64,000 nt of DNA, taken from the NCBI RefSeq assembly GCF_014451325.2, contig NZ_JACSCH020000005.1, positions 302,648 through 366,647 of the forward strand, read 5' to 3'. The position numbers and the translations under genes are program-made. Numbering within the stretch: the stretch's first letter is position 1; each line of letters begins with the position of its first letter. The stretch is from Streptomyces sp. CB02980. GTDB taxonomy: Bacteria > Actinomycetota > Actinomycetes > Streptomycetales > Streptomycetaceae. Under the pieces are notes generated by a model. It saw nothing but the letters and a program-made list of their open reading frames with translations. It was not told the origin of the DNA and ran no database searches. This document shows, piece by piece, positions 35,954 to 44,984 of the stretch.

Positions 35954-36226
35954 CTAGTGACGCGTTCCGAAGAGGGAGCGGCGCAGGCGGCGGAGCGGGG
36001 CGAAGAGCGAGACCCGTGCGCTGCGGCTGCGGTGACCGTGCACCGGAACCTCGGGCGTACGCGACGTCAGTTCACGCATCAGCAGCGTCGCCTCGGCCAC
36101 CTCCCGCTGGGGCACGGCGGGACCGCCGAGCACCGCGAGATGACGGTCGAGCCGCGAACTCGTCGCGCTGCTCCCGCAGGTGATGGCAGGCACTCGCGGC
36201 CTGCTGCGCATTGCTATCTGTTCCAT
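35954..36226 (-). CDS. small basic conserved protein
   Basis: A 90-residue protein with no signal peptide. The start MEQIAMRSRPRVPAITCG (36226) has a GGGGAG site 5 bases upstream, which decides it over the longer frame. The middle (ATSSRLDRHLAVLGGPAVPQREVAEATLLMRELTSR) is predicted helical, and the tail (RSARVSLFAPLRRLRRSLFGTRH) is strongly basic. It resembles a short actinomycete-specific family of unknown role. The basic amphipathic tail could bind membrane or nucleic acid. Confidence 0.6.
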   Translation of the reverse strand: MEQIAMRSRPRVPAITCGSSATSSRLDRHLAVLGGPAVPQREVAEATLLMRELTSRTPEVPVHGHRSRSARVSLFAPLRRLRRSLFGTRH

Positions 36227-36561
36227 GTCACTCCCCACCCGTACAAGGGCACCCGACCCAGGGCAGGTTAACCCTATCGCCCCGCGGTGACACCCGTGTA
36301 TCCCGGCGACGGGATTCACGGCACTCGTACGGGGGTTGACGGTCACCGTCCGAATCCATCTGATTCCAGGGCGAGTTGGACAGGATTCGAACACCTGCCG
36401 AACCGTCACGAACCATCCTGCCCTCCGGACCCGCGTACCCGCGCACCCGGACCGGTGTGATCTCCACCACCAAGATCGTTCGAGTCGCGCGGCGCGCGGA
36501 CCGGGCACCGCACCGCCGACGGACCGGGGCCGGGAGGACACCCCTCGGCTACCGTGGATCC
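36227..36561. other. gene-free divergent gap
   Basis: 335 bases between the divergent small protein and pseudokinase genes. TACCGT (36550-36555) lies 6 bases before the kinase ATG, a leaderless -10 box. A tRNA-like GGATTCGAAC stretch at about 36383-36392 has no matching arms. Nothing else is supported. Confidence 0.5.
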
Positions 36562-37617
36562 ATGACGGTGATCGCGGGTCGTTACCGGCTTCTGGACGTG
36601 CTCGCCGAAGGGGCGACGGGCACCGTCTGGCGCGCCCTGGACGAGACGGACCGCCACGAGGTGGCCCTCAAGGAACTCCGGGCCCCGGACGGGCTCGCGG
36701 CGGACGAGGTGCCCCTTCTGTACGCGCGGCGCGAGCGCGAGGCCCGGGCCGCCGCCCGGATCTCCCATCCCGCCGTCGTACGGGTCCTCGGCGTCGCCAC
36801 GGAGGACGGAAGGCCCTGGGTCGTCATGAAGCTCGTCCGGGGCCTCGGCCTCGCCGAGACGCTGGAGGCGGCCGGGCCGCTGCCGCCGCGCGAGGCCGCC
36901 CGCGTCGGGGCGGAGGTCCTGGCCGGACTGCGGGCGGCGCGGGAGGCGGGCGTCCCGCACCGGGAAGTGGATCCGGAACACGTCCTCCTCGCCAACGACG
37001 GACGGATCGTCGTGACCGGCTTCGGTACGGCTCCGGAGGGCGATCCGGGGCCGGCGGCGGAGCTGCGCGCCCTGGGGAGGCTTCTCGACGCGGCGGTGTC
37101 GGCACGGCCGTCGCCGCTGCCCGCGAAGGACGACCGGGCCGGGGAGCTCCGCGCTCTCCTCGAGGGGCTGTCGAACGAGGACCCGGAGCACCCACTGACG
37201 GCGGACCGGGTCGAGCGGGAGCTGCGGCGGGTGGCGACGGGTGGGGCGCGGCCCGCGCGGGGGGAGCCGGGCCGGGCGGAGTCGGGCCGGGCCCCGGCGG
37301 AGCCGTCCGCCGCAGCCTCAGCCGCTCCGGCGGGAGGCGAGCCGAGCGGGCGGATCGGGAGCCGGCACGACAACACCCCTGCGACACACGTGAGTTCGGT
37401 GCCGGAATCCCCCCGGTCGAAGTCGCCCCGCCGCACCCACGTCCTGCTCGCCGGGCTGATCGGCGCGCTGCTCATCGCGGGAGCCCTGGCGTATCACCTG
37501 GTCCGGGACGACGAGCGAGGCGCCGGGCCCGGGCCGGGCGGTGTCACGAGCACCGCTCCGGCCGGCCCCGGCGCCACGGACGGCGCGGGCGGCGGTCCGG
37601 TTACACCGCGTTCCTGA
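36562..37617 (+). CDS. membrane-anchored Ser/Thr protein kinase-like protein, probable pseudokinase
   Basis: A 351-residue protein with a short kinase fold (1-230), disordered Ala/Pro/Gly-rich linker, one transmembrane helix (about 293-315) and a short extracellular tail. The glycine loop LAEGATGTVW and lysine VALKEL (Lys37) remain. The catalytic loop reads HREVDPEHVLL in place of HRDxKPxN and the metal motif reads GFG (153-155) in place of DFG. Loss of both catalytic aspartates predicts no phosphotransfer, although ATP or ligand binding may persist. It overlaps the convergent esterase gene by 17 bases. Confidence 0.8.
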   Translation: MTVIAGRYRLLDVLAEGATGTVWRALDETDRHEVALKELRAPDGLAADEVPLLYARREREARAAARISHPAVVRVLGVATEDGRPWVVMKLVRGLGLAETLEAAGPLPPREAARVGAEVLAGLRAAREAGVPHREVDPEHVLLANDGRIVVTGFGTAPEGDPGPAAELRALGRLLDAAVSARPSPLPAKDDRAGELRALLEGLSNEDPEHPLTADRVERELRRVATGGARPARGEPGRAESGRAPAEPSAAASAAPAGGEPSGRIGSRHDNTPATHVSSVPESPRSKSPRRTHVLLAGLIGALLIAGALAYHLVRDDERGAGPGPGGVTSTAPAGPGATDGAGGGPVTPRS

Positions 37618-38407
37618 AGCTGGGCAGGTAACCGCCGGACTGACCGGCGGCCGTCGGGTGATAGGACTCCCCGATGTTGAGCCAGTTGACGCTGTGCAGC
37701 CAGGCGGAACCGGAGCAGATCTCGTGTCCGGTGAACGCCGGGACGACGCTGGAGAAGGTGTAGCCGTGGTCGGCCGCGCGCTTGGCCACGGCGGCGTTGA
37801 GGTAGTCGGAGGCTCCGTTGATGGCGCTGCGCTCGTTCTCGCTCAGGCCTGCGACGCAGCCGCCGCCCAGCTGGTAGAAGCGCGGGTAGCCGAGGACGAC
37901 CACGTGGGCGGCGGGCGCCTTGTTCCTGATCGCCGTGTAGACGGAGTCGAGCTTGCCGGGCAGCGTCGTGTCGACGTAGCTCTTGGCCTGATTCACTCGG
38001 CTGATACAGGTGGCTTCGGACTGCAGCACACAGGTCGTCATGACGTCGGCGAAACCGGCGTCATTTCCCCCGATCGTGAGGGAGACCAGGTCGGTGGCGG
38101 ACGAGAGCGGACCGAGCTGATTCGCGGTCACATCACCCGTTCGGGCGCCCGAGCAGGCGGTGAACGCGAAGGAGGAGGGGGCGTTCGCGTTCTTCCACAG
38201 CACCGGATACGCCTTCGTGGAGCGCTTGCAGTCGCCGCTGGCGCTGTCGTAACTCCCCGAGCCGACACCGGAGGAGTACGAGTCACCGAGGGCCACATAG
38301 TCGAGTGCGGCGGTCTCGGCGGCCTGGGCGGCGCCCGCCCCGGTGAGGGCGAGGACGGCACCGAGCAGGAGCGAGGACGAAACGGCGGCAAAACGGGACA
38401 GTCTCAT
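37601..38407 (-). CDS. secreted GDSL/SGNH-family esterase or lipase
   Basis: A 268-residue secreted enzyme. Signal peptide 1-35 (ALTGAGAAQA). SGNH blocks: GDSYSSG (Ser), IGGNDAGF (Gly/Asn) and ESYHPTAAG (Asp/His equivalent). It resembles the known Streptomyces extracellular lipases of this family (S. rimosus and S. coelicolor types), with paired cysteines for disulphides. The start MRLSRFAAV (38407) has a GGGAGGTT site. It would hydrolyse esters or phospholipids outside the cell. Confidence 0.9.
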   Translation of the reverse strand: MRLSRFAAVSSSLLLGAVLALTGAGAAQAAETAALDYVALGDSYSSGVGSGSYDSASGDCKRSTKAYPVLWKNANAPSSFAFTACSGARTGDVTANQLGPLSSATDLVSLTIGGNDAGFADVMTTCVLQSEATCISRVNQAKSYVDTTLPGKLDSVYTAIRNKAPAAHVVVLGYPRFYQLGGGCVAGLSENERSAINGASDYLNAAVAKRAADHGYTFSSVVPAFTGHEICSGSAWLHSVNWLNIGESYHPTAAGQSGGYLPSFRNAV

Positions 38408-39076
38408 GGAACCTCCCTTTAGCAGGATCTCTGCGCTACCAGGTAGTAGCATCGGATCCGCCGCACCGGAAGTGTTCATGTCAAAACTGGGGATGAACGT
38501 CACCCGATCCTCCGTCAGCGACCGTCCAGTTCCGGCCATGAACGACAGGCGGCCGGCGAGCGATCGGAACAGGACAGGAAGCGGAGGCTCCGGTCCCGCT
38601 GAACGGTCGAACGAGAACACGACACATTCGCACAACAAAGCACAGAAGCCTGATCCCGCATCACTGTTCCCTGCACGCAAACGGATTGACCGAATCCGAT
38701 CGGGACGGTTGCACATCTGACCGTCGAAGCTTCGCCAAACTACGGAAAAGCGGGCCACAGATCAGGGACTTGCCATACAGTCCCATTCATCAATACCGTC
38801 GTACATCTCACCCGCACCGATCCATCACGCAAAGCGGCTCAGGGGAGGGCTCTAGCGTCGCTGATGGTCCCGGGGCGGGGCGCGGTAGGGGGGTGCCGTG
38901 CTCGGTGTTCGAACGTGCGCCGAGTCGCGGGTACCGCGCGGCCAGACATGCCAACTCGCCGATCACGCAAGGTGATCGTTCTGTGCGGGATGGCGAGAAC
39001 CCCCCTTTCGAACCGGACACACCATCGGACCGCCCAAGGGGTGGGCGGCCCACCGGACGAGAGGGAAACCAGACCC
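38408..39076. other. long gene-free gap with two inverted repeats
   Basis: 669 bases, partly of lower GC, divergent between the esterase and glycosyltransferase genes. It holds CGGATT-GACCG-AATCCG (38682-38698) and CGATCAC-GCAAG-GTGATCG (38960-38978), either of which may be an operator or leader stem. No convincing ORF or known riboswitch core was found. Confidence 0.5.
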
Positions 39077-39907
39077 ATGAGCTCGTTCCTGCGCCCATCC
39101 GTCTCGGGCCAAGAATTGACCGAGCCGAGTCGAATAGCCGCCCAGTACCGGGCCATCACCTCACATCTGGCGATCACTCCGCCGGTGAGTGTCGTCATTC
39201 CCGCGATGAACGAAGCCGAAAATCTTCCGTACGTGTTCAAGACACTGCCGGAATGGATTCACGAAGTCGTCCTCGTCGACGGAAATTCCACGGACAACAC
39301 GGTGGACGTCGCCCGCGAACTCCGGCCGGACGTCAAGGTGGTCAAGCAGGTCGGCAAGGGCAAGGGCGACGCGCTGATCAGCGGGTTCGCGGCCTGCACC
39401 GGCGACATCATCGTCATGGTCGACGCGGACGGTTCGGCCGACGGCCAGGAGATCGTCTCGTACGTCTCCGCCCTCGTCGGCGGTGCCGATTTCGCCAAGG
39501 GCTCCCGTTTCGCCAACGGCGGCGGCACGGACGACATGACGACCATTCGCAGACTGGGCAACTGGGCCCTCTGCTCGCTCGTCAACCGCAAGTTCGGCGC
39601 CCGGTACACCGACCTCTGCTACGGCTACAACGCCTTCTGGCGGCACTGCCTCGACAAGATCACCCTCGACTGCACCGGCTTCGAGATCGAGACCCTCATC
39701 AACATCAGGGTCGTCACGGCCGGCCTCAAGGTCCAGGAAGTCCCGAGCCACGAATACAACCGCATCCACGGCGTCAGCAACCTCAACGCCGTGCGCGACG
39801 GCATCCGGGTCCTGAAGGTCATCCTCAAGGAGAAGGCCGTCAGCAAGGCCGCCCGCCGCCGGCCGGCCCCGTTCTCGGTCAACGTCCCCCGGGGAGAGGC
39901 GTCTTGA
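39077..39907 (+). CDS. family 2 glycosyltransferase (DPM1/DPG synthase-like)
   Basis: A 276-residue GT-A enzyme. VSVVIPAMNEAENLPYVFKTL, VDGNSTDNT and MVDADGSAD (the DxD-type metal site) are characteristic of polyprenyl-phosphate glycosyltransferases and related GT2 enzymes. GFEIETLINIRVVTAGLKVQEVPSHEYNR follows. No membrane helix is present. It is the first of three overlapping genes with a second GT2 and a deacetylase, a probable surface-glycan unit. The start MSSFLRPSVSG has a GAGAGGG site. Confidence 0.85.
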   Translation: MSSFLRPSVSGQELTEPSRIAAQYRAITSHLAITPPVSVVIPAMNEAENLPYVFKTLPEWIHEVVLVDGNSTDNTVDVARELRPDVKVVKQVGKGKGDALISGFAACTGDIIVMVDADGSADGQEIVSYVSALVGGADFAKGSRFANGGGTDDMTTIRRLGNWALCSLVNRKFGARYTDLCYGYNAFWRHCLDKITLDCTGFEIETLINIRVVTAGLKVQEVPSHEYNRIHGVSNLNAVRDGIRVLKVILKEKAVSKAARRRPAPFSVNVPRGEAS

Positions 39908-41022
39908 ACGACCGCACGACCCCGCACGGCTTCTCGGTGGTGATCTGCGTCTACACGGAGGAGCGGTGGGAGGACATCCTCGCCGCCGTCGACTCCGTAC
40001 GGAAGCAGTCACTGCCCGCCCTGGAGACACTGCTCGTGGTCGACCACAACGAGCGGCTCCTCTCCCGGCTGACCGAGGAGTACGCGGAACAGCGGCTCAC
40101 CGAGGAGGTGCGGGTGCTCGCCAACGCGGGCCCCCGCGGCCTCTCCGCCGGCCGCAACACCGGAATCGCCGCCGCCCGCGGCGAGTTCGTGGCCTTCCTC
40201 GACGACGACGCCGTCGCCGAGCAGGACTGGCTCCACCACTTCTCGGCGGCCTACGACGACCCGCGCGTCATGGCCGTCGGCGGCCGGACACTGCCCTCCT
40301 GGGCCTCCGGCCGCCGCCCGGCCTGGTTCCCCGAGGAGTTCGACTGGGTCGTCGGCTGTACGTACCTGGGGCTGCCCCCGGGCCGCGTCCCGGTGCGCAA
40401 CGTGCTCGGCGGCAACGCCTCCTTCCGTCGTACGGCCTTCGACGCGGCCGGCGGATTCGCCACCGGCATCGGGCGGGACGGCGACCGGCGGCCCCTCGGC
40501 GGGGAGGAGACCGAGCTGTGCATCCGGCTCTCCAAGGCACTGCCCGAGGCGATCCTGCTCATCGACGACCGGGCCGTCATCCACCACAAGGTGCCCCCCG
40601 TCCGCGAGCGCTTCGGCTACTTCCGTACCCGGGTCTACGCCGAGGGGCTCTCGAAGGCACTGGTCGCCCGCAGCGTCGGCGCGCAGAAGGGCCTGGAGTC
40701 CGAACGGCGATACACCACACGGGTGTTGCCCGCCGGAGTCCTGCGCGGGATGCGCGACGCACTGCGCGGGCGCTCCGGCGGCGCGGGCCGTGCCGGGGCG
40801 ATCGTCACCGGGGTGACGGTCGCGGCCGGCGGCTACGCGCTGGGTACGCTGCGGGCCCGGAGGTACGGAACGACGTTCTCCTGGGGACCGATCGAGCGTC
40901 ACGACGCCTCGTCGAACGGGGCCGGGGTCGGAACCGGAGCCGAGGCCGGAACCGGAACCGGAACCGGAACCGGCGAAGCGGTACGGGCAGAGGCCGGGGC
41001 CTCCGAGGGAGGGGCCCGGTGA
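39904..41022 (+). CDS. family 2 glycosyltransferase
   Basis: A 372-residue GT2 enzyme with the rare start TTG at 39904, overlapping the previous stop (TTGA). FSVVICVYTEERWEDILAAV, NAGPRGLSAGRNTGIAAARG and FLDDDA (metal site) are clear. GGNASFRRTAFDAAGGF and GGEETELCIRLSKA match transferases that extend glycan chains. A C-terminal region of about 60 residues is rich in Gly-Thr-Glu repeats (GTGTGTGTG) after a short hydrophobic stretch. Confidence 0.85.
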   Translation: MNDRTTPHGFSVVICVYTEERWEDILAAVDSVRKQSLPALETLLVVDHNERLLSRLTEEYAEQRLTEEVRVLANAGPRGLSAGRNTGIAAARGEFVAFLDDDAVAEQDWLHHFSAAYDDPRVMAVGGRTLPSWASGRRPAWFPEEFDWVVGCTYLGLPPGRVPVRNVLGGNASFRRTAFDAAGGFATGIGRDGDRRPLGGEETELCIRLSKALPEAILLIDDRAVIHHKVPPVRERFGYFRTRVYAEGLSKALVARSVGAQKGLESERRYTTRVLPAGVLRGMRDALRGRSGGAGRAGAIVTGVTVAAGGYALGTLRARRYGTTFSWGPIERHDASSNGAGVGTGAEAGTGTGTGTGEAVRAEAGASEGGAR

Positions 41023-41834
41023 CCGACAGCGCCGACAGCACCGCCACCGCCCTGCCCGTCCCCATCCTCATGTACCACGCCGTCGACCCCGACCCCGCCC
41101 CCGCGACCCTCGGGCTCTCCGTCACCCCCGAGGCCTTCGCCGCGCAGATGGACGTGGTCGCCGAGCGGGGATTCACCCCGCTGACCACCGCCGCGCTCGC
41201 CGCCGCCTGGCGCACCGGCGGCCCGCTGCCCGCGCGGCCGCTCCTCGTCACCTTCGACGACGGGTACGAGGGCGTCCACCGGCACGCCCTCCCCGTGCTC
41301 GCCGAGCACTCCTTCGCGAGCACCGTCTTCGTCTCCACCGGCTGGCTGCGCGGCAGGCACGAGACGGGTGGCGCGCTCGACACCATGCTCGACTGGGCGC
41401 AGGTGCGGGAACTCGCCGACGCGGGCACGGAGATCGGCGGGCACAGCCACACCCACCCCCAGCTCGACCAACTCGACGCGGGACGGCTCCGGTTCGAGAC
41501 GCTGCGCTGCCGGGAGATCGTCGGCGAGGAGCTCGGGACGGCGCCGGCCTCCTTCGCGTACCCGTACGGATACTCCAGCCGCCGGGTCCGTCGTACGGTC
41601 CGGGAGGCCGGCTTCACGCAGGCGCTCGCCGTCGGAAACGCGCTGGCCAGACGCCGCCAGGGGCCGTACGCCCTGGAACGGGTGACCGTGCGCCGGTCCA
41701 CCGGCGTCGAGGAGTTCGTCCGGCTCGTGGAGGGGCGGGCGATCGCCCGTACCTTCGCGGTGGACCGGGTCATGACGAAGGGGTACGCGCTCGCGCGGCG
41801 CGCCCGGGGCGCGGCGCGGGGTCACTGGATCTGA
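41019..41834 (+). CDS. polysaccharide deacetylase (NodB homology)
   Basis: A 271-residue carbohydrate esterase family 4 enzyme. Motif 1 TFDDGYEG, motif 2 GGHSHTHPQLD with the metal histidines, and motif 3 FAYPYGYSSRRV are all intact, so activity is expected. It removes N-acetyl groups from a glycan. GTG start at 41019 overlapping the previous stop (GTGA). No signal peptide is present, so it may act on lipid-linked precursors in the cytoplasm together with the two transferases. Confidence 0.87.
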   Translation: MTDSADSTATALPVPILMYHAVDPDPAPATLGLSVTPEAFAAQMDVVAERGFTPLTTAALAAAWRTGGPLPARPLLVTFDDGYEGVHRHALPVLAEHSFASTVFVSTGWLRGRHETGGALDTMLDWAQVRELADAGTEIGGHSHTHPQLDQLDAGRLRFETLRCREIVGEELGTAPASFAYPYGYSSRRVRRTVREAGFTQALAVGNALARRRQGPYALERVTVRRSTGVEEFVRLVEGRAIARTFAVDRVMTKGYALARRARGAARGHWI

Positions 41835-41926
41835 GCCCCAGGTCCGGCTCCGGGGGCCGGGCGTCCGAGGAAACGTCCCGTTCAAAAGCCGGTGCACGGA
41901 ATGCCCGGTTGCCCGATCATGGGCCC

Positions 41927-43036
41927 ATGGCTGACACCCCACCGGTACCGTCCGAGCCGCAGCGGTCGCTGCCGATCCGGCTCACCCTCGACGACAGCGA
42001 CTCGCCCGCGGACGTCGTGGACGCGCTGTTCCTCGGCCGCTTCGCGACCGGGGAACAGCCGCACTCGCACAGCACCACCGTGGACCGGGTCAGGCCCGAG
42101 GCGACCCTCCTTCCCGCCGGCGCCACCGTGCTGCGGGCCGCGAAGGACGACGACCGCAGCGCCGTGCTCGCCGAGGGCGAGGGGTGGACGCTGCTGATCT
42201 CCCGCTGGAACCGGGGCGCCGACGTCACCGTCACGGCCGCCGACGCCGACCTCGCCGAGCGGGTCCTGAAGGAGGCGACCGACGGGGCCAAGGACGACCC
42301 GGAACCCCAGCCGGAGAACGTGACGATGGGGTTCTGGTACGTGTCCCCGCGGCGCGGCCCGCACCGGACGACCCGGCAGATCAGCGCCGGGACCTGGGAC
42401 GAGGTCCGGCCCAACTACTCGGCGCCGGTGGCCGATTCGATGGACCGGCTCATGAAGGTGACGCCCGAGTCCATCTCGGGCCGCCTCCTGCTGCTGCACG
42501 GCCCGCCCGGCACGGGCAAGACGTCCGCGCTGCGCACCCTGGCGCGCTCGTGGCGGGACTGGTGCCAGGTGGACTGCGTCCTCGATCCGGAGCGGCTCTT
42601 CAACGACGTCGGCTATCTGATGGACATCGCCATCGGGGAGGACGAGGGCACGGCGAAGGGACGCTGGCGGCTGCTGCTCCTGGAGGACTGCGACGAGCTG
42701 ATCCGGGGCGAGGCGAAGCACACGGCGGGTCAGGCCCTCTCGCGGCTGCTCAACCTGACGGACGGTCTGCTCGGCCAGGGACGCAACGTCCTCGTCGGCG
42801 TCACCACCAACGAGGACCTGGAGCGGCTCCACCCGGCCGTGGTCCGGCCGGGCCGCTGCCTGGCCCGGATCGAGGTGGGACCGCTGAGCCGGGCCGAGTC
42901 CGTCGAGTGGCTCGGGCGCGCGGAGGACGTACCGCGCGAGGGCGCGACGCTGGCGGAGCTGTTCGCCCTGCGGCGCGGCACGCCCCCGGCGGAACTCCCG
43001 GAGCCCCGCACGGCGGGGGCGGGCCTGTACCTGTAG
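41927..43036 (+). CDS. AAA ATPase with N-terminal DUF5925-like domain
   Basis: A 369-residue protein. An N-terminal domain of about 150 residues (FGRATG-like FLGRFATGEQPHSHSTTVDRV) matches an actinobacterial domain of unknown function. An AAA module follows with Walker A HGPPGTGKTSALR, Walker B RLLLLEDCDE and sensor 1 GVTTNED. It ends with an arginine-finger-type HPAVVRPGRC. The domain order recalls Cdc48/BCS1-like remodelling ATPases. Client and process are unknown. An ATG at 41909 would add six residues. Confidence 0.8.
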   Translation: MADTPPVPSEPQRSLPIRLTLDDSDSPADVVDALFLGRFATGEQPHSHSTTVDRVRPEATLLPAGATVLRAAKDDDRSAVLAEGEGWTLLISRWNRGADVTVTAADADLAERVLKEATDGAKDDPEPQPENVTMGFWYVSPRRGPHRTTRQISAGTWDEVRPNYSAPVADSMDRLMKVTPESISGRLLLLHGPPGTGKTSALRTLARSWRDWCQVDCVLDPERLFNDVGYLMDIAIGEDEGTAKGRWRLLLLEDCDELIRGEAKHTAGQALSRLLNLTDGLLGQGRNVLVGVTTNEDLERLHPAVVRPGRCLARIEVGPLSRAESVEWLGRAEDVPREGATLAELFALRRGTPPAELPEPRTAGAGLYL

Positions 43037-43052
43037 GTCCGTCGCGTCGGGG

Positions 43053-43427
43053 TCAGCTGTCGTAGGCCGCGCGCAGGGCCTCGCTCATCGCGGCCTCCGC
43101 CGCCTCGCGGCTGAGGCCGAGGCGGCGGGCCTCCTCGGCGTACTGGGCGGCGGCCGTGGCGGCCCGGCGGGTGGCCGCGTCGCCCGCGGCGGCGACGAAG
43201 GTGCCGTGACGCCCGCGCGTCTCGATCACCCCGTCCGCCTCCAGGGCCTTGTACGCCTTGGCGACCGTGTTCGCGGCGAGGCCCAGCTGCTCCGCGAGTC
43301 CTCGTACCGTCGGCAGCTTGTATCCGACCGGCAGTCTGCCCGACCGGGCCCGCTCCGAGATCTGGGCACGCAGTTGTTCGTACGGAGCGGTGGTGGATTC
43401 GTGGTCCACGGCGATGGTGAGTGTCAC
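43053..43427 (-). CDS. GntR-family regulator, YtrA type
   Basis: A 124-residue regulator with a GntR winged helix (PYEQLRAQISERARSGRL, LPTVRGLAEQLGLAANTVAKAYKALEADG) and only a short helical C-terminus, the YtrA arrangement. GTG start at 43427. YtrA regulators usually control an adjacent ABC transporter, but none is here. It is divergent from the acetyltransferase gene at 43502, a possible target. Confidence 0.85.
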   Translation of the reverse strand: MTLTIAVDHESTTAPYEQLRAQISERARSGRLPVGYKLPTVRGLAEQLGLAANTVAKAYKALEADGVIETRGRHGTFVAAAGDAATRRAATAAAQYAEEARRLGLSREAAEAAMSEALRAAYDS

Positions 43428-43501
43428 CCCGCCGATTCTGCCCCCACCCCACCGGAAAATGGGAGGCGGCGGTGCGTCCCCTGCCCGTAGCGTGCGGCAC
43501 C

Positions 43502-44425
43502 ATGACTGTGATCGTCCGTGATGTACACGCCGAGGACGCCGAGGGTTTCGCCCGCGTGCGCCGGGCGGCCCTTCCTTACATGCTCGCCACGGCCGAGCAG
43601 CTCGTCTTCGACTGGGCGCACGCCCACCCCGACAGCCACTACCGTCCGCTCGTCGCCGTGACCGAGTCCGGCGGGATCGTCGGGACCGCCCAGGTCGGCA
43701 TCGCGCACGACGCGCCGCAGCCCGGGATCGGCTACGCCAACGTGTACGTGGACCCCGCGCACCTCGGGCAGGGGGCGGGGACGCTGCTGCTGCGCGCCGC
43801 CGAGGAGTACCTGGCCGAGCGGGGGGCGCGGACCCTGTACAGCTGGGCCCTGGACGCGCCGGAGAACCTCGCCTGGGCCGCGCGGCGGGGGTACTCCCCC
43901 AGCCGTTCCGCGTACTTCCTCCGGCTCGACCTCACCACCGCCGAACTGCCGCCGCTGCAGGCGCCGCCGGCCGGTGTCGAGCTGCTGACGGCCGAGGACT
44001 TCGCGGCCGATCCCCGGCCGCTCTTCGAGCTGGACGCGCTGACCTCGGCCGACGAGCCGGGCGATGTGGGGGTGGAGATGGACGACTTCGAGCACTGGCG
44101 GGCGACGACCTGGGAGCACCCCCTGCTCGACCGGGCGCTGACGACGGTCGCGGTGGTGGACGGCGTTCCGGCGGCGTTCAGCGCGGCGCAGACGGACGGT
44201 CTCGGCCGGTACAACTCGGGAATGACGGGCACCGGACCCGGCTTCCGGGGCCGCGGGCTCGCGAAGCTCGCCAAGAACACGTCGCTGCACCGGGCCCGGG
44301 CGGCGGGCTGCACGGAGGCGTTCACCGGGAACGACACCGGGAACGAGCCGATGCTGGCGATCAACAAGTGGTTCGGTTACGAGGTCGGAGCGCGGGAGGT
44401 ACGGCATGTCCGGACGATCGGTTGA
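43502..44425 (+). CDS. tandem GNAT acetyltransferase
   Basis: A 307-residue protein with two GNAT folds. The N-terminal half has the acetyl-CoA loop in YVDPAHLGQGAGTLLL. The C-terminal half has TGTGPGFRGRGLAKLAKNTSL and a late FTGNDTGNEPMLAINKWFGYE, typical of mycothiol-synthase-like and related double-GNAT proteins. ATG 43502 lies 8 bases past TAGCGT, a leaderless layout. The DUF402 gene begins inside its 3' end. The acceptor substrate is unknown. Confidence 0.82.
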   Translation: MTVIVRDVHAEDAEGFARVRRAALPYMLATAEQLVFDWAHAHPDSHYRPLVAVTESGGIVGTAQVGIAHDAPQPGIGYANVYVDPAHLGQGAGTLLLRAAEEYLAERGARTLYSWALDAPENLAWAARRGYSPSRSAYFLRLDLTTAELPPLQAPPAGVELLTAEDFAADPRPLFELDALTSADEPGDVGVEMDDFEHWRATTWEHPLLDRALTTVAVVDGVPAAFSAAQTDGLGRYNSGMTGTGPGFRGRGLAKLAKNTSLHRARAAGCTEAFTGNDTGNEPMLAINKWFGYEVGAREVRHVRTIG

Positions 44426-44885
44426 GGTCACGCTGACAAAGGCGGGCCGGACGAAGATCCGCTACCCGGCGGAGGTGCTCACGGAGGACGGCGCCCGGCT
44501 CTCGGTGCGTGCCCCGTGGGCGGCCGAGGGGGTACGGGACTTCGGCTTCGTGCGGTTCGAGCCGGGCGATGTCTTCGTGGAGCACTACTGGAGCGACCGC
44601 TGGTTCACGGTCAAGGAGGTGTGGTCCGCCGACGGCGCTCTCAAGGGCTGGTACTGCGACATCACCCGGCCCGCCGTGTTCGACGGCTCCGGGGTGGTGA
44701 TCGAGGACCTGGACCTGGACCTGTGGGTGTCGGCGGACGGCAGCGAGGTGCTGCGGCTCGACGAGGACGAGTTCGCTGCGAGCGGGCTCACCGCCTCCGA
44801 TCCGGAGGCGGCGGCGTGCGCCGTGGTCGCCCTCGACGAGCTGGAGGTACTGGGGCGTGAGGGCCTGATCGAGCTGCTGCGCTAG
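44406..44885 (+). CDS. DUF402-family (FomD/NtdP-like) protein
   Basis: A 159-residue protein with the DUF402 core: VFVEHYWSDRWFTVKEVW, GWYCDITRPAVFDG and VIEDLDLDLWVSADG, with the acidic residues that bind divalent metal in this group. Characterised relatives hydrolyse nucleoside di/triphosphates or cytidylyl-phosphonate intermediates. It overlaps the GNAT gene by 20 bases and has a GGGAGG site. The natural substrate here is not clear. Confidence 0.8.
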   Translation: MSGRSVEVTLTKAGRTKIRYPAEVLTEDGARLSVRAPWAAEGVRDFGFVRFEPGDVFVEHYWSDRWFTVKEVWSADGALKGWYCDITRPAVFDGSGVVIEDLDLDLWVSADGSEVLRLDEDEFAASGLTASDPEAAACAVVALDELEVLGREGLIELLR

Positions 44886-44984
44886 CGCGGAGGTGCGGCC
44901 CGACGGCCGGGGCCGGCCGGGGCCGGCGGCAAGCCCGACGACCGTGCGACCCGCCGACCCGAACGACCGTACCTCCGGACGCCG

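Noticed and set aside
36381..36400. tRNA-like T-loop (GGATTCGAAC) suggesting a tRNA gene or fragment
   Set aside because: The T-stem does not pair over five bases, and no matching acceptor, anticodon or D arm is found at the needed distance on either strand.
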